Source: an uncultured Fretibacterium sp. (lineage in GTDB: Bacteria > Synergistota > Synergistia > Synergistales > Aminobacteriaceae). Taken from it: a DNA stretch of 64,000 bases. Each line of letters opens with the position of its first letter. Position 1 is the first letter of the stretch. This document shows, in pieces, positions 24,651 through 33,719 of the stretch. The stretch lies in assembly GCA_937915755.1 (NCBI GenBank), contig CALGGR010000147.1, forward strand, positions 11,792-75,791, read 5' to 3'. The translations under genes were made by a program, and so were the position numbers. The notes beneath the pieces were generated by a model, which searched no databases, was not told the DNA's origin, and saw only the letters and a list, made by a program, of their open reading frames with translations.

Positions 24651-26603
24651 TTATGCGAGAAAATCTCTTCCAGTTTTGGGGAGCATGTCCACCCTAATGT
24701 CCGGCATTTCAGGAACATCGGTGGCATTCTCTGGGCTTTCTTGGGAAGTTTTTGACAGTTCGACTGACGATGATGAAATGTCTTCGTTCATGAGGCGGTC
24801 AAATTCCTCTGCGTCAATAATCTCACGTTCAAGAAGTACCCCTGCTATCTTGTCCATGAGTTCGCGCCTTGCCGTGAGAATTTCCTTCGCGTTCTCGTAG
24901 CATTCGTCGATTATGGCCTTGACTTCCTGGTCAATCTTGTACGCAACTTCCTCGCTGTAATTTCTGTCCTCTGAAATGTCGCGTCCCAAGAAAATTTCCT
25001 CGCGCTTGTTACCAAGTTTCACTAGACCGATTACCTCACTCATTCCGAGCTGTGTAACCATCTGACGGGCTGTCTGCGTTGCCCTCTCAAGGTCATTAGC
25101 CGCGCCGCTGGTTACGTCGTTGAAGACAATTTCCTCGCTGACCCTTCCGCTGAGGAGGATTGCGATTCTGTTCATGAGTTCAGACTTCGACATGAGGAAT
25201 CTGTCCTCTTCAGGAAGCTGTAACGTGTAGCCCAATGCCGCGTGTCCTCGTGGGATTATCGAGATTTTGTGTACTGGGTCTGAGCCCGGAAGAACTTTTG
25301 CTACGATTGCGTGCCCTGTCTCGTGGTAGGCGATGATTTTACGCTCACGGTCATTGAGGATTCTGCTCTTGCGTTCTGGGCCAGCCATGACGCGCTCGAT
25401 GCCTTCCTCTAAATCTTCCATCGCAATTTTTTCACGACCATTACGAGCCGCAAGCAATGCGCCCTCATTCACGAGATTCTCCAAGTCTGCGCCTACAAGT
25501 CCCGGAGTTCTGCGGGCAAGTACCCCGACGTCGACATCGTCAGCAAAAGCCTTTTCCTTCATGTGGACTTTCAGGATTTCCTCGCGTCCCCTAACGTCAG
25601 GGCGGTCGACCGTAATGTGCCTGTCGAATCTTCCCGGCCTCAATAATGCGGGGTCAAGAATATCCGGCCTGTTCGTTGCCGCAATTACTATAGTGCTTGT
25701 ATTCTCGTCAAAACCGTCTAGCTCAACGAGAAACTGATTGAGGGTCTGCTCACGTTCATCATGGCCGCCTCCGAGACCTGCGCCTCTGTGCCTTCCCACA
25801 GCGTCCATCTCGTCAATGAAGATGATGCAGGGCTGGTACTTCTTGGCCTGCTCGAAAAGGTCTCTGACTCTAGCCGCGCCAACACCTACGAACATCTCAA
25901 CGAAGTCAGAGCCGCTGGAACTGAAGAATGGAACGTCAGCCTCGCCAGCAGCAGCACGTGCAAGCAACGTCTTTCCTGTACCGGGAGGGCCTACGAGGAG
26001 AACGCCTTTGGGGACTCTTGCGCCGAGCTTCTTGAACTTCTCGGGGTCTTTGAGGAAGTGTATGACCTCCTGAAGTTCCTCTTTCGATTCATCACAGCCC
26101 GCAACGTCAGCAAACGTAACTTTCGGCTTGTTGTCGAGGAAGAGTTTTGCCTTGCTCCGCCCGAACGCCATGATCCGGCCGCCGCCTCCCTGCATGTTGT
26201 TGAGGAAGTATACCCAAACGCCTATGAGCAAGAGCGTAGGGAAGAGCGATGTCATTAGGGACATCACCCAAGTGTTCTTCTGGGGAGCCTCAATGGTAAC
26301 CATTATGCCCTTTGACGCTGCTTTGTCGGCCAAGCCCGCAACATCGAGGCCGTATGTCAGGAATCTCTGGCCGCTGTGAAGTTCGCCCTGAATTGTCGCT
26401 GAACTTGATTCGCCTGGGACTGTGTTGTTGCGGATTTGGAGAATGCGAATGTTCCCGGCATCTAATTCCTTGAGGAACTGGCTGTAACTGATTTCGTCAT
26501 ATTGCTTCTGGACTTCTTCGGGTGTCAGGAACGTGTTGACCATCGTAACGACAACGAGAACTAACACGAGATAAAGTCCGAGATTTTTTACCACTTTGCT
26601 CAA
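24651..26603 (-). CDS. ftsH: ATP-dependent zinc metalloprotease FtsH
   Basis: 650 residues. Two N-terminal membrane helices (about 8-26 and 108-128) flank the periplasmic domain; AAA core with GPPGTGKT near 205, DEMDAVGRHRG and the ATNRPDILDPALLRPGRFD second region; zinc site HETGH at 427-431. Degrades membrane proteins and short-lived cytoplasmic proteins. Ends with a Ser/Glu-rich tail. The first gene of the run ftsH, tRNA-Gln, glmU, prs; divergent from rlmN across 77 bases. Confidence 0.96.
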   Translation of the reverse strand: MSKVVKNLGLYLVLVLVVVTMVNTFLTPEEVQKQYDEISYSQFLKELDAGNIRILQIRNNTVPGESSSATIQGELHSGQRFLTYGLDVAGLADKAASKGIMVTIEAPQKNTWVMSLMTSLFPTLLLIGVWVYFLNNMQGGGGRIMAFGRSKAKLFLDNKPKVTFADVAGCDESKEELQEVIHFLKDPEKFKKLGARVPKGVLLVGPPGTGKTLLARAAAGEADVPFFSSSGSDFVEMFVGVGAARVRDLFEQAKKYQPCIIFIDEMDAVGRHRGAGLGGGHDEREQTLNQFLVELDGFDENTSTIVIAATNRPDILDPALLRPGRFDRHITVDRPDVRGREEILKVHMKEKAFADDVDVGVLARRTPGLVGADLENLVNEGALLAARNGREKIAMEDLEEGIERVMAGPERKSRILNDRERKIIAYHETGHAIVAKVLPGSDPVHKISIIPRGHAALGYTLQLPEEDRFLMSKSELMNRIAILLSGRVSEEIVFNDVTSGAANDLERATQTARQMVTQLGMSEVIGLVKLGNKREEIFLGRDISEDRNYSEEVAYKIDQEVKAIIDECYENAKEILTARRELMDKIAGVLLEREIIDAEEFDRLMNEDISSSSVELSKTSQESPENATDVPEMPDIRVDMLPKTGRDFLA

Positions 26604-26680
26604 AATAAAACCTGCTTCCGTTTCAGTGATATATAATGAACGACAATGATTAGATTATAACAGAGGGGAAGTAAATTTCT

Positions 26681-27703
26681 ATGATATATGACGCTTTAGA
26701 ATTATCGCTTAATGACTGGCAGATATTATTTTCGGAGTGGGGCGAGCAAAAATTCCGTGCCTCGCAGGTTTGTCAATGGATATACGCGAAGAAAGAATTT
26801 ACTTACGACGGAATGACCAACCTCAGTAAGAGCCTCCGCGAAAAGTTAGGCAGTAATGTCGCGATGGGCTTCCCCGTTATGATACGTCAGCAGGTCTCAA
26901 AGGACGGAACTCGAAAATTTCTCTGGCAGCTCAATGACGGCGCGAGAATCGAGTCCGTTCTCCTAAATCACGGAGGCCACAAGACAGCCTGCATATCATC
27001 ACAGGCGGGGTGTCCGTTGAAGTGTTCATTCTGTGAGACTGGAGCAAACGGATTCAAACGCAACCTCACGCGCGGTGAAATTGTCGGCCAGTTCCTAATG
27101 ATGGAGAAGATTAATGGCTCTGACATAAACAACGTCGTCTTCATGGGAATGGGTGAGCCTCTCTTGAACGAGGACAACGTTCTCTCTGTGATACGTTCGT
27201 TCAATGACAAGAACATGCGGAATTTGGGCGCACGTCACATCACAATATCGACATCAGGAATCGCTCCGGGAATTGAAGACCTCGCCGACTTCGAGATTCC
27301 CATAAGATTATCGCTCTCTCTTCACGCACCTAATGACGAACTTCGCTCAAGACTGATGCCCGTCAACAAACAGTATCCTTTACAGAGAGTTGTCGAGGCA
27401 TTGAAGCGTTACCGTGAACGTACAGGGGAAAGAATCACAATCGAGTACGCGCTGATTGACCGCGTCAACGATTCGCCTGAGTGTGCTTATGAGACAGCCG
27501 CATTGCTTGACGGTCTCGAACCTTATATCAACCTGATACCTTTTAACCCTATACCCTCACGGCCTGAGCTTAAACGTTCGGAGCAATCCAGGATTAAGGC
27601 GTTCTGTGAGGCACTGTCAGCCATGAAGATTGAGTATGAACTTCGGAAGGAAAGAGGCAGTGATATTATGGCGGCTTGTGGTCAGCTTGCGGGGTCTCAT
27701 TAA
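26681..27703 (+). CDS. rlmN: 23S rRNA (A2503-C2)/tRNA methyltransferase RlmN
   Basis: 340 residues, radical-SAM enzyme. Cluster motif CPLKCSFC with C111, C115 and C118; TACISSQAGC just before carries the second conserved Cys, and the methyl-carrying Cys is in the C-terminal MAACGQLAG. Also VVFMGMGEPLLN and the RLSLSLHAPNDELRSRLMP stretch. Methylates A2503 of 23S rRNA and A37 of some tRNAs. Complete, followed by a strong terminator. Confidence 0.95.
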   Translation: MIYDALELSLNDWQILFSEWGEQKFRASQVCQWIYAKKEFTYDGMTNLSKSLREKLGSNVAMGFPVMIRQQVSKDGTRKFLWQLNDGARIESVLLNHGGHKTACISSQAGCPLKCSFCETGANGFKRNLTRGEIVGQFLMMEKINGSDINNVVFMGMGEPLLNEDNVLSVIRSFNDKNMRNLGARHITISTSGIAPGIEDLADFEIPIRLSLSLHAPNDELRSRLMPVNKQYPLQRVVEALKRYRERTGERITIEYALIDRVNDSPECAYETAALLDGLEPYINLIPFNPIPSRPELKRSEQSRIKAFCEALSAMKIEYELRKERGSDIMAACGQLAGSH

Positions 27704-27737
27704 GTAACACCCTTGTTCAAATCCCCGTAAGATTAAA

Positions 27738-27770
27738 GCCCCTCTGTGTGATTGCAGGGGGGCAATTTTT
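27738..27770 (+). terminator. Terminator after rlmN
   Basis: Nine-pair stem (GCCCCTCTG with CAGGGGGGC, one G-T) and loop TGTGATTG followed by AATTTTTG on the plus strand. The convergent GDP-fucose synthase gene ends just behind it. Confidence 0.85.
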
Positions 27771-27784
27771 GTGCTTTGCTTGAG

Positions 27785-28711
27785 CTAAAATCTTGCTTTG
27801 AAATCCTCGTATGCGAGTTTGATTCCGTCCTTGAGATTGGTCTTATACTTCCATCCCAGCGACGTTGCCTTACTTACGTCGAGAACTTTTCGGGGCGTAC
27901 CGTTTGGCTTCGAGGTGTCCCAGAGAATTTCACCGTCATACCCCACAACCTCAGCCACTAGCTCAGTGAGTCCCTTTATGGTGATTTCGAGTCCTGTTCC
28001 AGCGTTTATTGTCTCGTTGCCTGAGTAGTTGTTCATGAGGAAAACGCAGAGTTCCGCCAAGTCATCAACATACAGAAATTCTCGCAAAGGGCTTCCGTCT
28101 CCCCAGCATGTTACGGACTTTTTCCCGGCGACTTTTGCCTCGTGGAATCGCCGAATCAGCGCGGGCAATACGTGTGAATTTTCGGGGTGATAGTTATCGT
28201 TTGGGCCGTAAAGGTTGCAGGGCATAACGGAAATATAGTCGGTGCCGTACTGAGTGTTTAGGTACTCGCAGTATTTCAGGCCGGAGATTTTTGCGAGTGC
28301 ATATCCTTCGTTGGTCTTCTCAAGGTAGCCTGAGAGGAGATATTCTTCCTTTATTGGCTGAGGGCATTCGCGGGGGTAAATGCACGATGAGCCGAGAAAT
28401 TCCAGTTTCTTGCAGCCGTTCACGAAGGCAGAGTGTATCACGTTCATCTCGATCATCATGTTGACGTACATGAAGTCAGCGAGTGCCCTGGAGTTTGCCG
28501 CAATGCCTCCGACTTTTCCCGCCGGGACGAAAACGTATTCAGGCTTCTCGCGCTCAAAGAATGCCTCAACATCAGACTGCCTCGTCAAGTCAAGCTCCGA
28601 ATGAGTCCGTGCAATTATATTCGTGTAACCCTGACGTTCAAGCTCCCTCACGATTGCCGAACCTACCATGCCTCTGTGTCCGGCAACGTAAATTTTCGAG
28701 TCCTTCTGCAT
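27785..28711 (-). CDS. fcl: GDP-L-fucose synthase
   Basis: 308 residues, extended SDR. NADP-binding VAGHRGMVGSAIVREL at the N terminus, the catalytic Ser in SSCIYPRECPQPI and YALAK Tyr/Lys pair near 137-141, plus NLYGPNDNYHPENSHVLPALI. Converts GDP-4-keto-6-deoxymannose to GDP-L-fucose. No gmd (dehydratase) or polysaccharide gene is adjacent, so its partner must be elsewhere. Confidence 0.93.
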   Translation of the reverse strand: MQKDSKIYVAGHRGMVGSAIVRELERQGYTNIIARTHSELDLTRQSDVEAFFEREKPEYVFVPAGKVGGIAANSRALADFMYVNMMIEMNVIHSAFVNGCKKLEFLGSSCIYPRECPQPIKEEYLLSGYLEKTNEGYALAKISGLKYCEYLNTQYGTDYISVMPCNLYGPNDNYHPENSHVLPALIRRFHEAKVAGKKSVTCWGDGSPLREFLYVDDLAELCVFLMNNYSGNETINAGTGLEITIKGLTELVAEVVGYDGEILWDTSKPNGTPRKVLDVSKATSLGWKYKTNLKDGIKLAYEDFKARF

Positions 28712-28772
28712 GATAATTACTCCTATTGTAGAATTTCGATCATAATATCACGTTTCGACTGGAGATTTTGAC

Positions 28773-29332
28773 ATGAAGAATATTTTGTTACATATTTGCT
28801 GTGCGCCCGACGCCTCTGTCCCTGTGCCTGACCTTCTCGCTGAGGGCTGGAAAGTTTACGGCTTCTTCTACGGCAGCAACATTCACCCGCGCGATGAATA
28901 CATCCGCCGACTTGAGGCAATCCACATTCTAGCGTCTCATAATGAAATAGCCTGCGAAATTCCCGAATACTCACCCGAAGAATGGCTCTCAAAAATTCAC
29001 GGCCTCGAAAATGAACCAGAGGGCGGAAAGCGTTGCGCGGAATGCTTCAGGATTCAGCTTGAGGCATCTGCAAGGGAGGCATTGAGACTCGGCTGTGATT
29101 ACATGTCGACGACCCTCACTATAAGCCCCCACAAGAACGTGAAGCTCATCAACGAGATCGGCGAGGAAATCACATCGTCTCACGGACTCAAATGGGAGAG
29201 CAGAATTTGGCGCAAGAACAACGGCTTCCTCCGAAGTGTTAAATGTCCCGCGAGTTGGGCTTGTATCGTCAAAATTACTGCGGGTGCGTCTTCAGCGCGC
29301 GAATCATTGATGAACTGACTCAGAACGGATAG
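28773..29332 (+). pseudogene. queH: queH, epoxyqueuosine reductase, interrupted by a frameshift
   Basis: From 28773 the frame matches QueH: LLHICCAPDASVPVP, FFYGSNIHPRDEY, GGKRCAECFRIQLE, STTLTISPHKN, RKNNGFLRSVK. It then drifts into a nonsense tail ending at 29318. In another frame from the AAATG at 29241 the true end is present: MSRELGLYRQNYCGCVFSAR, then IIDELTQNG and a TAG at 29330-29332. Restoring one A in the A-run at 29241-29243 joins both halves into a normal protein with its C-terminal YCGC ligands. Catalyses the last step of queuosine synthesis. The first Cys motif reads CCAPD instead of the common CCxPC. Real mutation or homopolymer error. Confidence 0.85.
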
Positions 29333-29379
29333 AATATGCAATATTTTGAGAATACAAAATGTTTAGGAGGTTAATTTCA

Positions 29380-29703
29380 ATGGCTGGTAATGATGTGGCG
29401 ATACTCAAAATCAACAAGGCTTCTTCAGGAACTTCACTCACAATTTCACTCGAAGGAAGGCTCGATACTACGACAGCTCCTCAGCTTGAAGCGGAAGTTA
29501 AAGGCGGACTGAGCGGCGTTACGGAACTGGTGTTCGACATGGCCGCGCTAGAATTTATTTCCTCAGCGGGGCTGCGAGTTCTTCTTCTTGCACAGAAAGC
29601 GATCGGCAAGCAGGGCACTATGGTGATCAGGAATCTCATCCCCAGCGTCCTCAAGGTATTCGATGTAACAGGTTTCAGCCGTATTCTGACCATCGAGAAA
29701 TGA
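29380..29703 (+). CDS. STAS-domain anti-anti-sigma-factor-like protein
   Basis: 107 residues from the ATG at 29380, which has AGGAGGT at ideal distance; an ATG seven codons earlier overlaps that site. STAS fold: LTISLEGRLDTTTAPQLEAEV, LVFDMAALEFISSAGLRVLLLAQKA with the phosphorylatable Ser of the S-S-A-G-L motif. In partner-switching systems such proteins are phosphorylated by an RsbW-type kinase and dephosphorylated by a PP2C. Its stop overlaps the next start (ATGA), so coupling with the phosphatase gene is clear. Confidence 0.92.
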   Translation: MAGNDVAILKINKASSGTSLTISLEGRLDTTTAPQLEAEVKGGLSGVTELVFDMAALEFISSAGLRVLLLAQKAIGKQGTMVIRNLIPSVLKVFDVTGFSRILTIEK

Positions 29704-32138
29704 AACCCATCGGCAAGAAGATTCAAAGCCTCGTAGTGAACGTAGCGTTAGTTGCCCTTCTTGTTACGAGCGCAATCTCAATCGTAAGCATGTCCAACGT
29801 CAGGCAGAAGAACAGGGAAGTCCTCATCACCCAGATGGAGACCAACCTCTACAACACCATCAAGGACAAAGCAAGATTTGCGGACTCCGAGCTTGGAAAG
29901 TACACAGAGTACGCGAATATGTTTGCGGATTACGTCAATGTACTTTACCGCAACCCCTCAAAGTTCGTGCCCAATGAAGTCCTCCCTCCAAGACGTGAGA
30001 ATGCCGGACGCTTCGTGATGCTTAGGACAATTCGCGATGAACAGGTAAAGTATGAGGCTATCAAAGATGAGTGCGGTCTTCTTGGAAATATAGAGCAAGT
30101 GTGGATACCATTCTTGAAGGCACACAGCGAAGTCAGTATATTCCTTGCCACTAAGACGGGAATGTTGATGACCTATGACGCACACTCCGATATTGGACTG
30201 CCGCGTGAAGGACAGAGTGAGACATATTACGACTTCACAGGCTCATCATGGTACTTGCGCTGCTCAAAAACAGAGACTACAGGCTTCACAGATATTTACG
30301 ATGACCATTACGGACGCGGGAAAATGATAACTGCTTTTGCCCCATTCTATGACGGCGAGGGAAACTTTGCCGGAGCTATGGGACTGGACATACTGATAAC
30401 GGATCTTTACCGCGCAATCGTGGCGATCGACATGGGAAGGGGGGCGTATGCTTTCCTTGTCGACCATAACGGAAAAGTCATCAGCAGTCCCGACGATCCA
30501 AACGCAGAAGCAGCCATGCTCTCTGAGGACGCTGACATAACCCCGCAGATAGCCCAAGAAATTCTCTCAGGAAGAACAAGCGTTGCACTCTCAAACAAAA
30601 ATATGTACTACGCCTACACCCCCATAAGGTCAACGGGCTGGAAGCTCTGCATAAAGATGCCGCAGAACCTTGTGCTTTCACCGCTCTCATACATATATGA
30701 GAACATGAACACGGCGTTGATGCTCCTCTTGATGTCATTCGTCGTAATCCAGGCAGCTGTCAGGATTGCAGGGCGAAAATTCTCCGAGAAACTCGTGGCA
30801 CCAATACACAGACTTAGCCAAGATGTTGAGGAAATCAGCGGCGGCGACCTCGAACACAGGGCGGAAGTAATGAGCGATGACGAGATAGGAGACCTCGCAA
30901 AGAACTTCAACGGAATGACAGAATCTCTCAGGAAATACATCGCTAACCTTGCTGACGTTACGGCCGAGAAGGAACGTATCGGCGCGGAGCTTAACATTGC
31001 AACACAGATTCAGGCTGACATGCTCCCGAAGATAATTCCTCCCTTCCTCAACCACGAAGCATTCGACATAAGCGCGACAATGTACCCTGCCAAAGAAGTC
31101 GGCGGTGATTTCTATGACTTCTTCATGATTGACGAGGATCATCTTGCGTTAGTCATGGCCGATGTCTCAGGAAAGGGAGTCCCGGCGGCTCTCTTCATGG
31201 TCATAGCGAAAACTCTCATCAAGAACCGCTCTATGATGGGAGGCACTCCGGGCGAAATTCTCCATGACGTGAACAACCAGCTATGTGAGAGCAACGATTC
31301 GTCTTTGTTCGTTACCGTTTGGCTCGGAATCCTTGAACTTTCGACGGGAAAGGTCATCGCCTCAAACGCGGGTCATGAACCTCCGGCGGTGAGAAAGGCA
31401 GGAGGAAAGTATGAGCTTTTCGAGACGACACAGAACACCGCAGTCGCAATAATTGAGGATATGGAGTTCACGGACGGCGAGTTTCAGCTTGAACATCTCG
31501 ATACAATCTATCTCTACACTGACGGAGTAACTGAAGCCACAAACATTAACCGGCAGCTTTACGGCACTGAGAGAATGATAGATGAGCTCAACAAAACTCT
31601 AGGCGCACCCGCTGATGAAGTCCTGAGCATAATGAACAAGTCAGTCATGGATTTCACGGGAGAGGCCATGCAGTTCGATGACCTCACGATGCTCTGCCTT
31701 CAGTTCTTCGGGAGACCTGACGAGCTTACTGTTGAGGCGAAGACGGAGAGGCTTCATGATGTTATCGCTTTCGTTGATGAGTACCTCGAAAAATGGGGCT
31801 GCCCTATGGATTTCATCTCTGAGATAGAGCTTGCGGTCGAGGAAATTTTCGTGAACATCGCGCATTACGCCTACAATGACAAAGAGGGCGGAGGAACTGC
31901 GACAATCAGTATCAGACATCTCGGCAAGGACGTCGAGATAATCTTCACCGACAGCGGAACACCGTACAATCCTCTCGAACACGACGACCCTGACATTACG
32001 CTGAGTGCCGAAGAGAGGGAGATAGGCGGTCTCGGAATCTACATCGTCAAGCAGAGCATGAACTCGGTATCCTATGAGTACATCGGCGACAACAACGTCC
32101 TCAAGATACGCAAGGACATACATGAAACTGAAGAATAG
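29700..32138 (+). CDS. Membrane sensor: dCache-HAMP-PP2C (SpoIIE/RsbU) phosphatase with C-terminal HATPase (RsbW-like)
   Basis: 812 residues. First membrane helix near 11-31, an extracytoplasmic dCache-like sensor to about 330, second helix near 336-356, HAMP with EEISGGDLEHRAEV, a short coiled coil, then the PP2C/SpoIIE domain (YPAKEVGGDFYDFF, VMADVSGKGVPAALFMVIAKT, SNAGHEPP, FDDLTMLCLQF). Residues about 670-810 are an RsbW-type HATPase: ELAVEEIFVNIAHYAYN (N box with E and N) and GGLGIYIVKQSM. So one polypeptide carries both the activating phosphatase and the opposing kinase-like domain, next to its STAS substrate. No sigma factor is adjacent, so the output may be non-transcriptional. Confidence 0.9.
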   Translation: MKPIGKKIQSLVVNVALVALLVTSAISIVSMSNVRQKNREVLITQMETNLYNTIKDKARFADSELGKYTEYANMFADYVNVLYRNPSKFVPNEVLPPRRENAGRFVMLRTIRDEQVKYEAIKDECGLLGNIEQVWIPFLKAHSEVSIFLATKTGMLMTYDAHSDIGLPREGQSETYYDFTGSSWYLRCSKTETTGFTDIYDDHYGRGKMITAFAPFYDGEGNFAGAMGLDILITDLYRAIVAIDMGRGAYAFLVDHNGKVISSPDDPNAEAAMLSEDADITPQIAQEILSGRTSVALSNKNMYYAYTPIRSTGWKLCIKMPQNLVLSPLSYIYENMNTALMLLLMSFVVIQAAVRIAGRKFSEKLVAPIHRLSQDVEEISGGDLEHRAEVMSDDEIGDLAKNFNGMTESLRKYIANLADVTAEKERIGAELNIATQIQADMLPKIIPPFLNHEAFDISATMYPAKEVGGDFYDFFMIDEDHLALVMADVSGKGVPAALFMVIAKTLIKNRSMMGGTPGEILHDVNNQLCESNDSSLFVTVWLGILELSTGKVIASNAGHEPPAVRKAGGKYELFETTQNTAVAIIEDMEFTDGEFQLEHLDTIYLYTDGVTEATNINRQLYGTERMIDELNKTLGAPADEVLSIMNKSVMDFTGEAMQFDDLTMLCLQFFGRPDELTVEAKTERLHDVIAFVDEYLEKWGCPMDFISEIELAVEEIFVNIAHYAYNDKEGGGTATISIRHLGKDVEIIFTDSGTPYNPLEHDDPDITLSAEEREIGGLGIYIVKQSMNSVSYEYIGDNNVLKIRKDIHETEE

Positions 32139-32152
32139 AGGGGAAGGTTATT

Positions 32153-33223
32153 ATGCTTCGGCAAAAAGAGTTGGCAGATCGTCAAAAGGAAGCAGCCGAA
32201 CGAAAAGCTGAACGCCAAAAGAAGGAAGCTGAACGCAAGAAGAAACTCGCAAAATATCAGCATGAGCTGGCCGAACTTGAGCAGGCTTACCAACTGGGTA
32301 GCTTTCAGTTTTTCGTGGTCTGCGGGCCTGAAGGGTCAGGGAAAACGATGCTTGTTCAGGAGTTCTGCGGCTGGAAGAAAAGAATATTCTTCAAGGCTTC
32401 AGGGAAGGATATAGCAAGCCTCCAGAGTTTCGCGGAAAGATTGCAGGGACGCTACGAGACTAACTGCACATTCGCTGACTGGAAAAACGCTTTCAAGTAC
32501 GTGGCAGACAAAGAGCAGGACAAGAACAGGATGAGCGAGCGTCTTGTGCTGGTTCTTCATGAGTTTCCTGACCCTGTGAGGCGTGATGACAAGTTCATGG
32601 AGATGTTCAAGGAAGCAATAGAACAAAATTTGAGCCGGACAAAAATATTCCTGATACTCGTGAGCAGCGATATGGAGTTTTCGCAGAAATACTTTCTCGG
32701 TGAAAACGCGCTCCTTCACAAGAACATGAACGGCTGTATACGCATTGAGAACACGACGCTCGACGATGATGAAGCTGAGAAAATTGCGGACGAGGCGGCA
32801 AGAATGGCAAAGGGTATCAGCAATGCCCGTATGAAGATACAGAAGTTCTCAGCCGATGACATTATTCTCCGCGAGGGCGAGACCAACGACGCAATCTACA
32901 AGATCATAACCGGCTCTGCTGTCTGCTGGTTCAAGTACGGCACGGACGACGAGTACGTCCTTTCGAGCGTTGCGGACGGTGAATGCTTTGGGGAATACTC
33001 AGTTTTGACGGGAGAGCCTAGCATTTACACGGTTGTGGCGTTCAGCGATATGATTGTCATGAAGATAACGAAAGATGACCTGATCACATTCGTCGAGATG
33101 AACGCGAAGAATGCCATTGACATTATGGGCAACACGGCAAGGATGCTCAACGTTATGGCGATGAACATTGAGATGCTCCGAAGCGAGGGGACTTCCACTA
33201 ACCTACAGACTGACAGCATATAA
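32153..33223 (+). CDS. P-loop ATPase fused to a cyclic-nucleotide-binding domain
   Basis: 356 residues. Residues 1-45 are a Lys/Glu-rich coiled coil (RQKEAAERKAERQKKEAERK pattern). The P-loop CGPEGSGKT (K64, T65) follows, and the expected Walker B reads LVLVLHEFPD, with H136 where an Asp is usual. The overall pattern recalls archaeal-type ATPases but is shortened. Residues about 225-340 are a cNMP-binding (CRP-like) beta-roll: ILREGETNDAIYKIITGSA, VADGECFGEYSVLTGEPSIYTVVAFSD. No DNA-binding domain. Fifteen bases after the PP2C/HATPase gene, so it probably receives or transmits a signal in that module. I know of no named family with this layout. Confidence 0.75.
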   Translation: MLRQKELADRQKEAAERKAERQKKEAERKKKLAKYQHELAELEQAYQLGSFQFFVVCGPEGSGKTMLVQEFCGWKKRIFFKASGKDIASLQSFAERLQGRYETNCTFADWKNAFKYVADKEQDKNRMSERLVLVLHEFPDPVRRDDKFMEMFKEAIEQNLSRTKIFLILVSSDMEFSQKYFLGENALLHKNMNGCIRIENTTLDDDEAEKIADEAARMAKGISNARMKIQKFSADDIILREGETNDAIYKIITGSAVCWFKYGTDDEYVLSSVADGECFGEYSVLTGEPSIYTVVAFSDMIVMKITKDDLITFVEMNAKNAIDIMGNTARMLNVMAMNIEMLRSEGTSTNLQTDSI

Positions 33224-33230
33224 AAATTTT

Positions 33231-33258
33231 CCCTCAGCTCAAAACTGGGGGATTTTTT
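33231..33258 (+). terminator. Terminator ending the STAS/PP2C/cNMP unit
   Basis: CCCTCAG pairs with CTGGGGG (one T-G) around CTCAAAA and is followed by ATTTTTT on the plus strand. Confidence 0.85.
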
Positions 33259-33329
33259 CTTGCCCTGCTTTCAGATATTTTCACTTAGATAAAGATACGT
33301 AATTCTACTTTTGAAAAAAATAACTACTC

Positions 33330-33335
33330 TATAAT
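33330..33335 (+). promoter_or_regulatory. -10 box upstream of the small secreted protein
   Basis: Perfect TATAAT in a very A/T-rich stretch, 37 bases before the TTG start at 33372. No convincing -35 box at 17 bases. Confidence 0.45.
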
Positions 33336-33371
33336 TCAGTACAAATCTTAAAGGTTAAGGAGTGGTTACAG

Positions 33372-33707
33372 TTGAGCAAGATGTTCAAAGTAGTATGTGC
33401 ATCAATGTTGCTTATAGCGTTTGCTTTCATGTTCGATGCCGACGTGGCACTCGCAAAACGCCGCAGGCCGCAGCCCGTCCCAAAAGAGGAATTGGAGCGC
33501 ATGGAAAGAGAGCGCATTCTGAACTCGCAGTTGGGCCGTGAGCTCATCGAATGGGACCGCAAGTACGGATCCGGCGCACAGAAGAGACACGACGAGGAAT
33601 TACAGCGTGAAATGGAAAGGCGCAGGAAGAAGAGGGAAATAGAGAGAAGGGCTCTCGAAGATGCTGAAATACTCGGCGAAATCATCGGCGAAGAGCTGCG
33701 GAAGTAA
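33372..33707 (+). CDS. Small secreted, highly charged protein of unknown function
   Basis: 111 residues. AAGGAG ends about 9 bases before a TTG at 33372; an ATG three codons later is the alternative. Signal peptide to about residue 28 (FKVVCASMLLIAFAFMF...DVALA), then a Lys/Arg/Glu-rich helix (EELERMERERILNSQLGREL, EELQREMERRRKKREIERR) likely forming a coiled coil. Not recognised. Twelve bases upstream of the permuted binding protein and probably co-transcribed with it. Confidence 0.7.
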   Translation: MSKMFKVVCASMLLIAFAFMFDADVALAKRRRPQPVPKEELERMERERILNSQLGRELIEWDRKYGSGAQKRHDEELQREMERRRKKREIERRALEDAEILGEIIGEELRK

Positions 33708-33719
33708 GGAGGATTCAAA

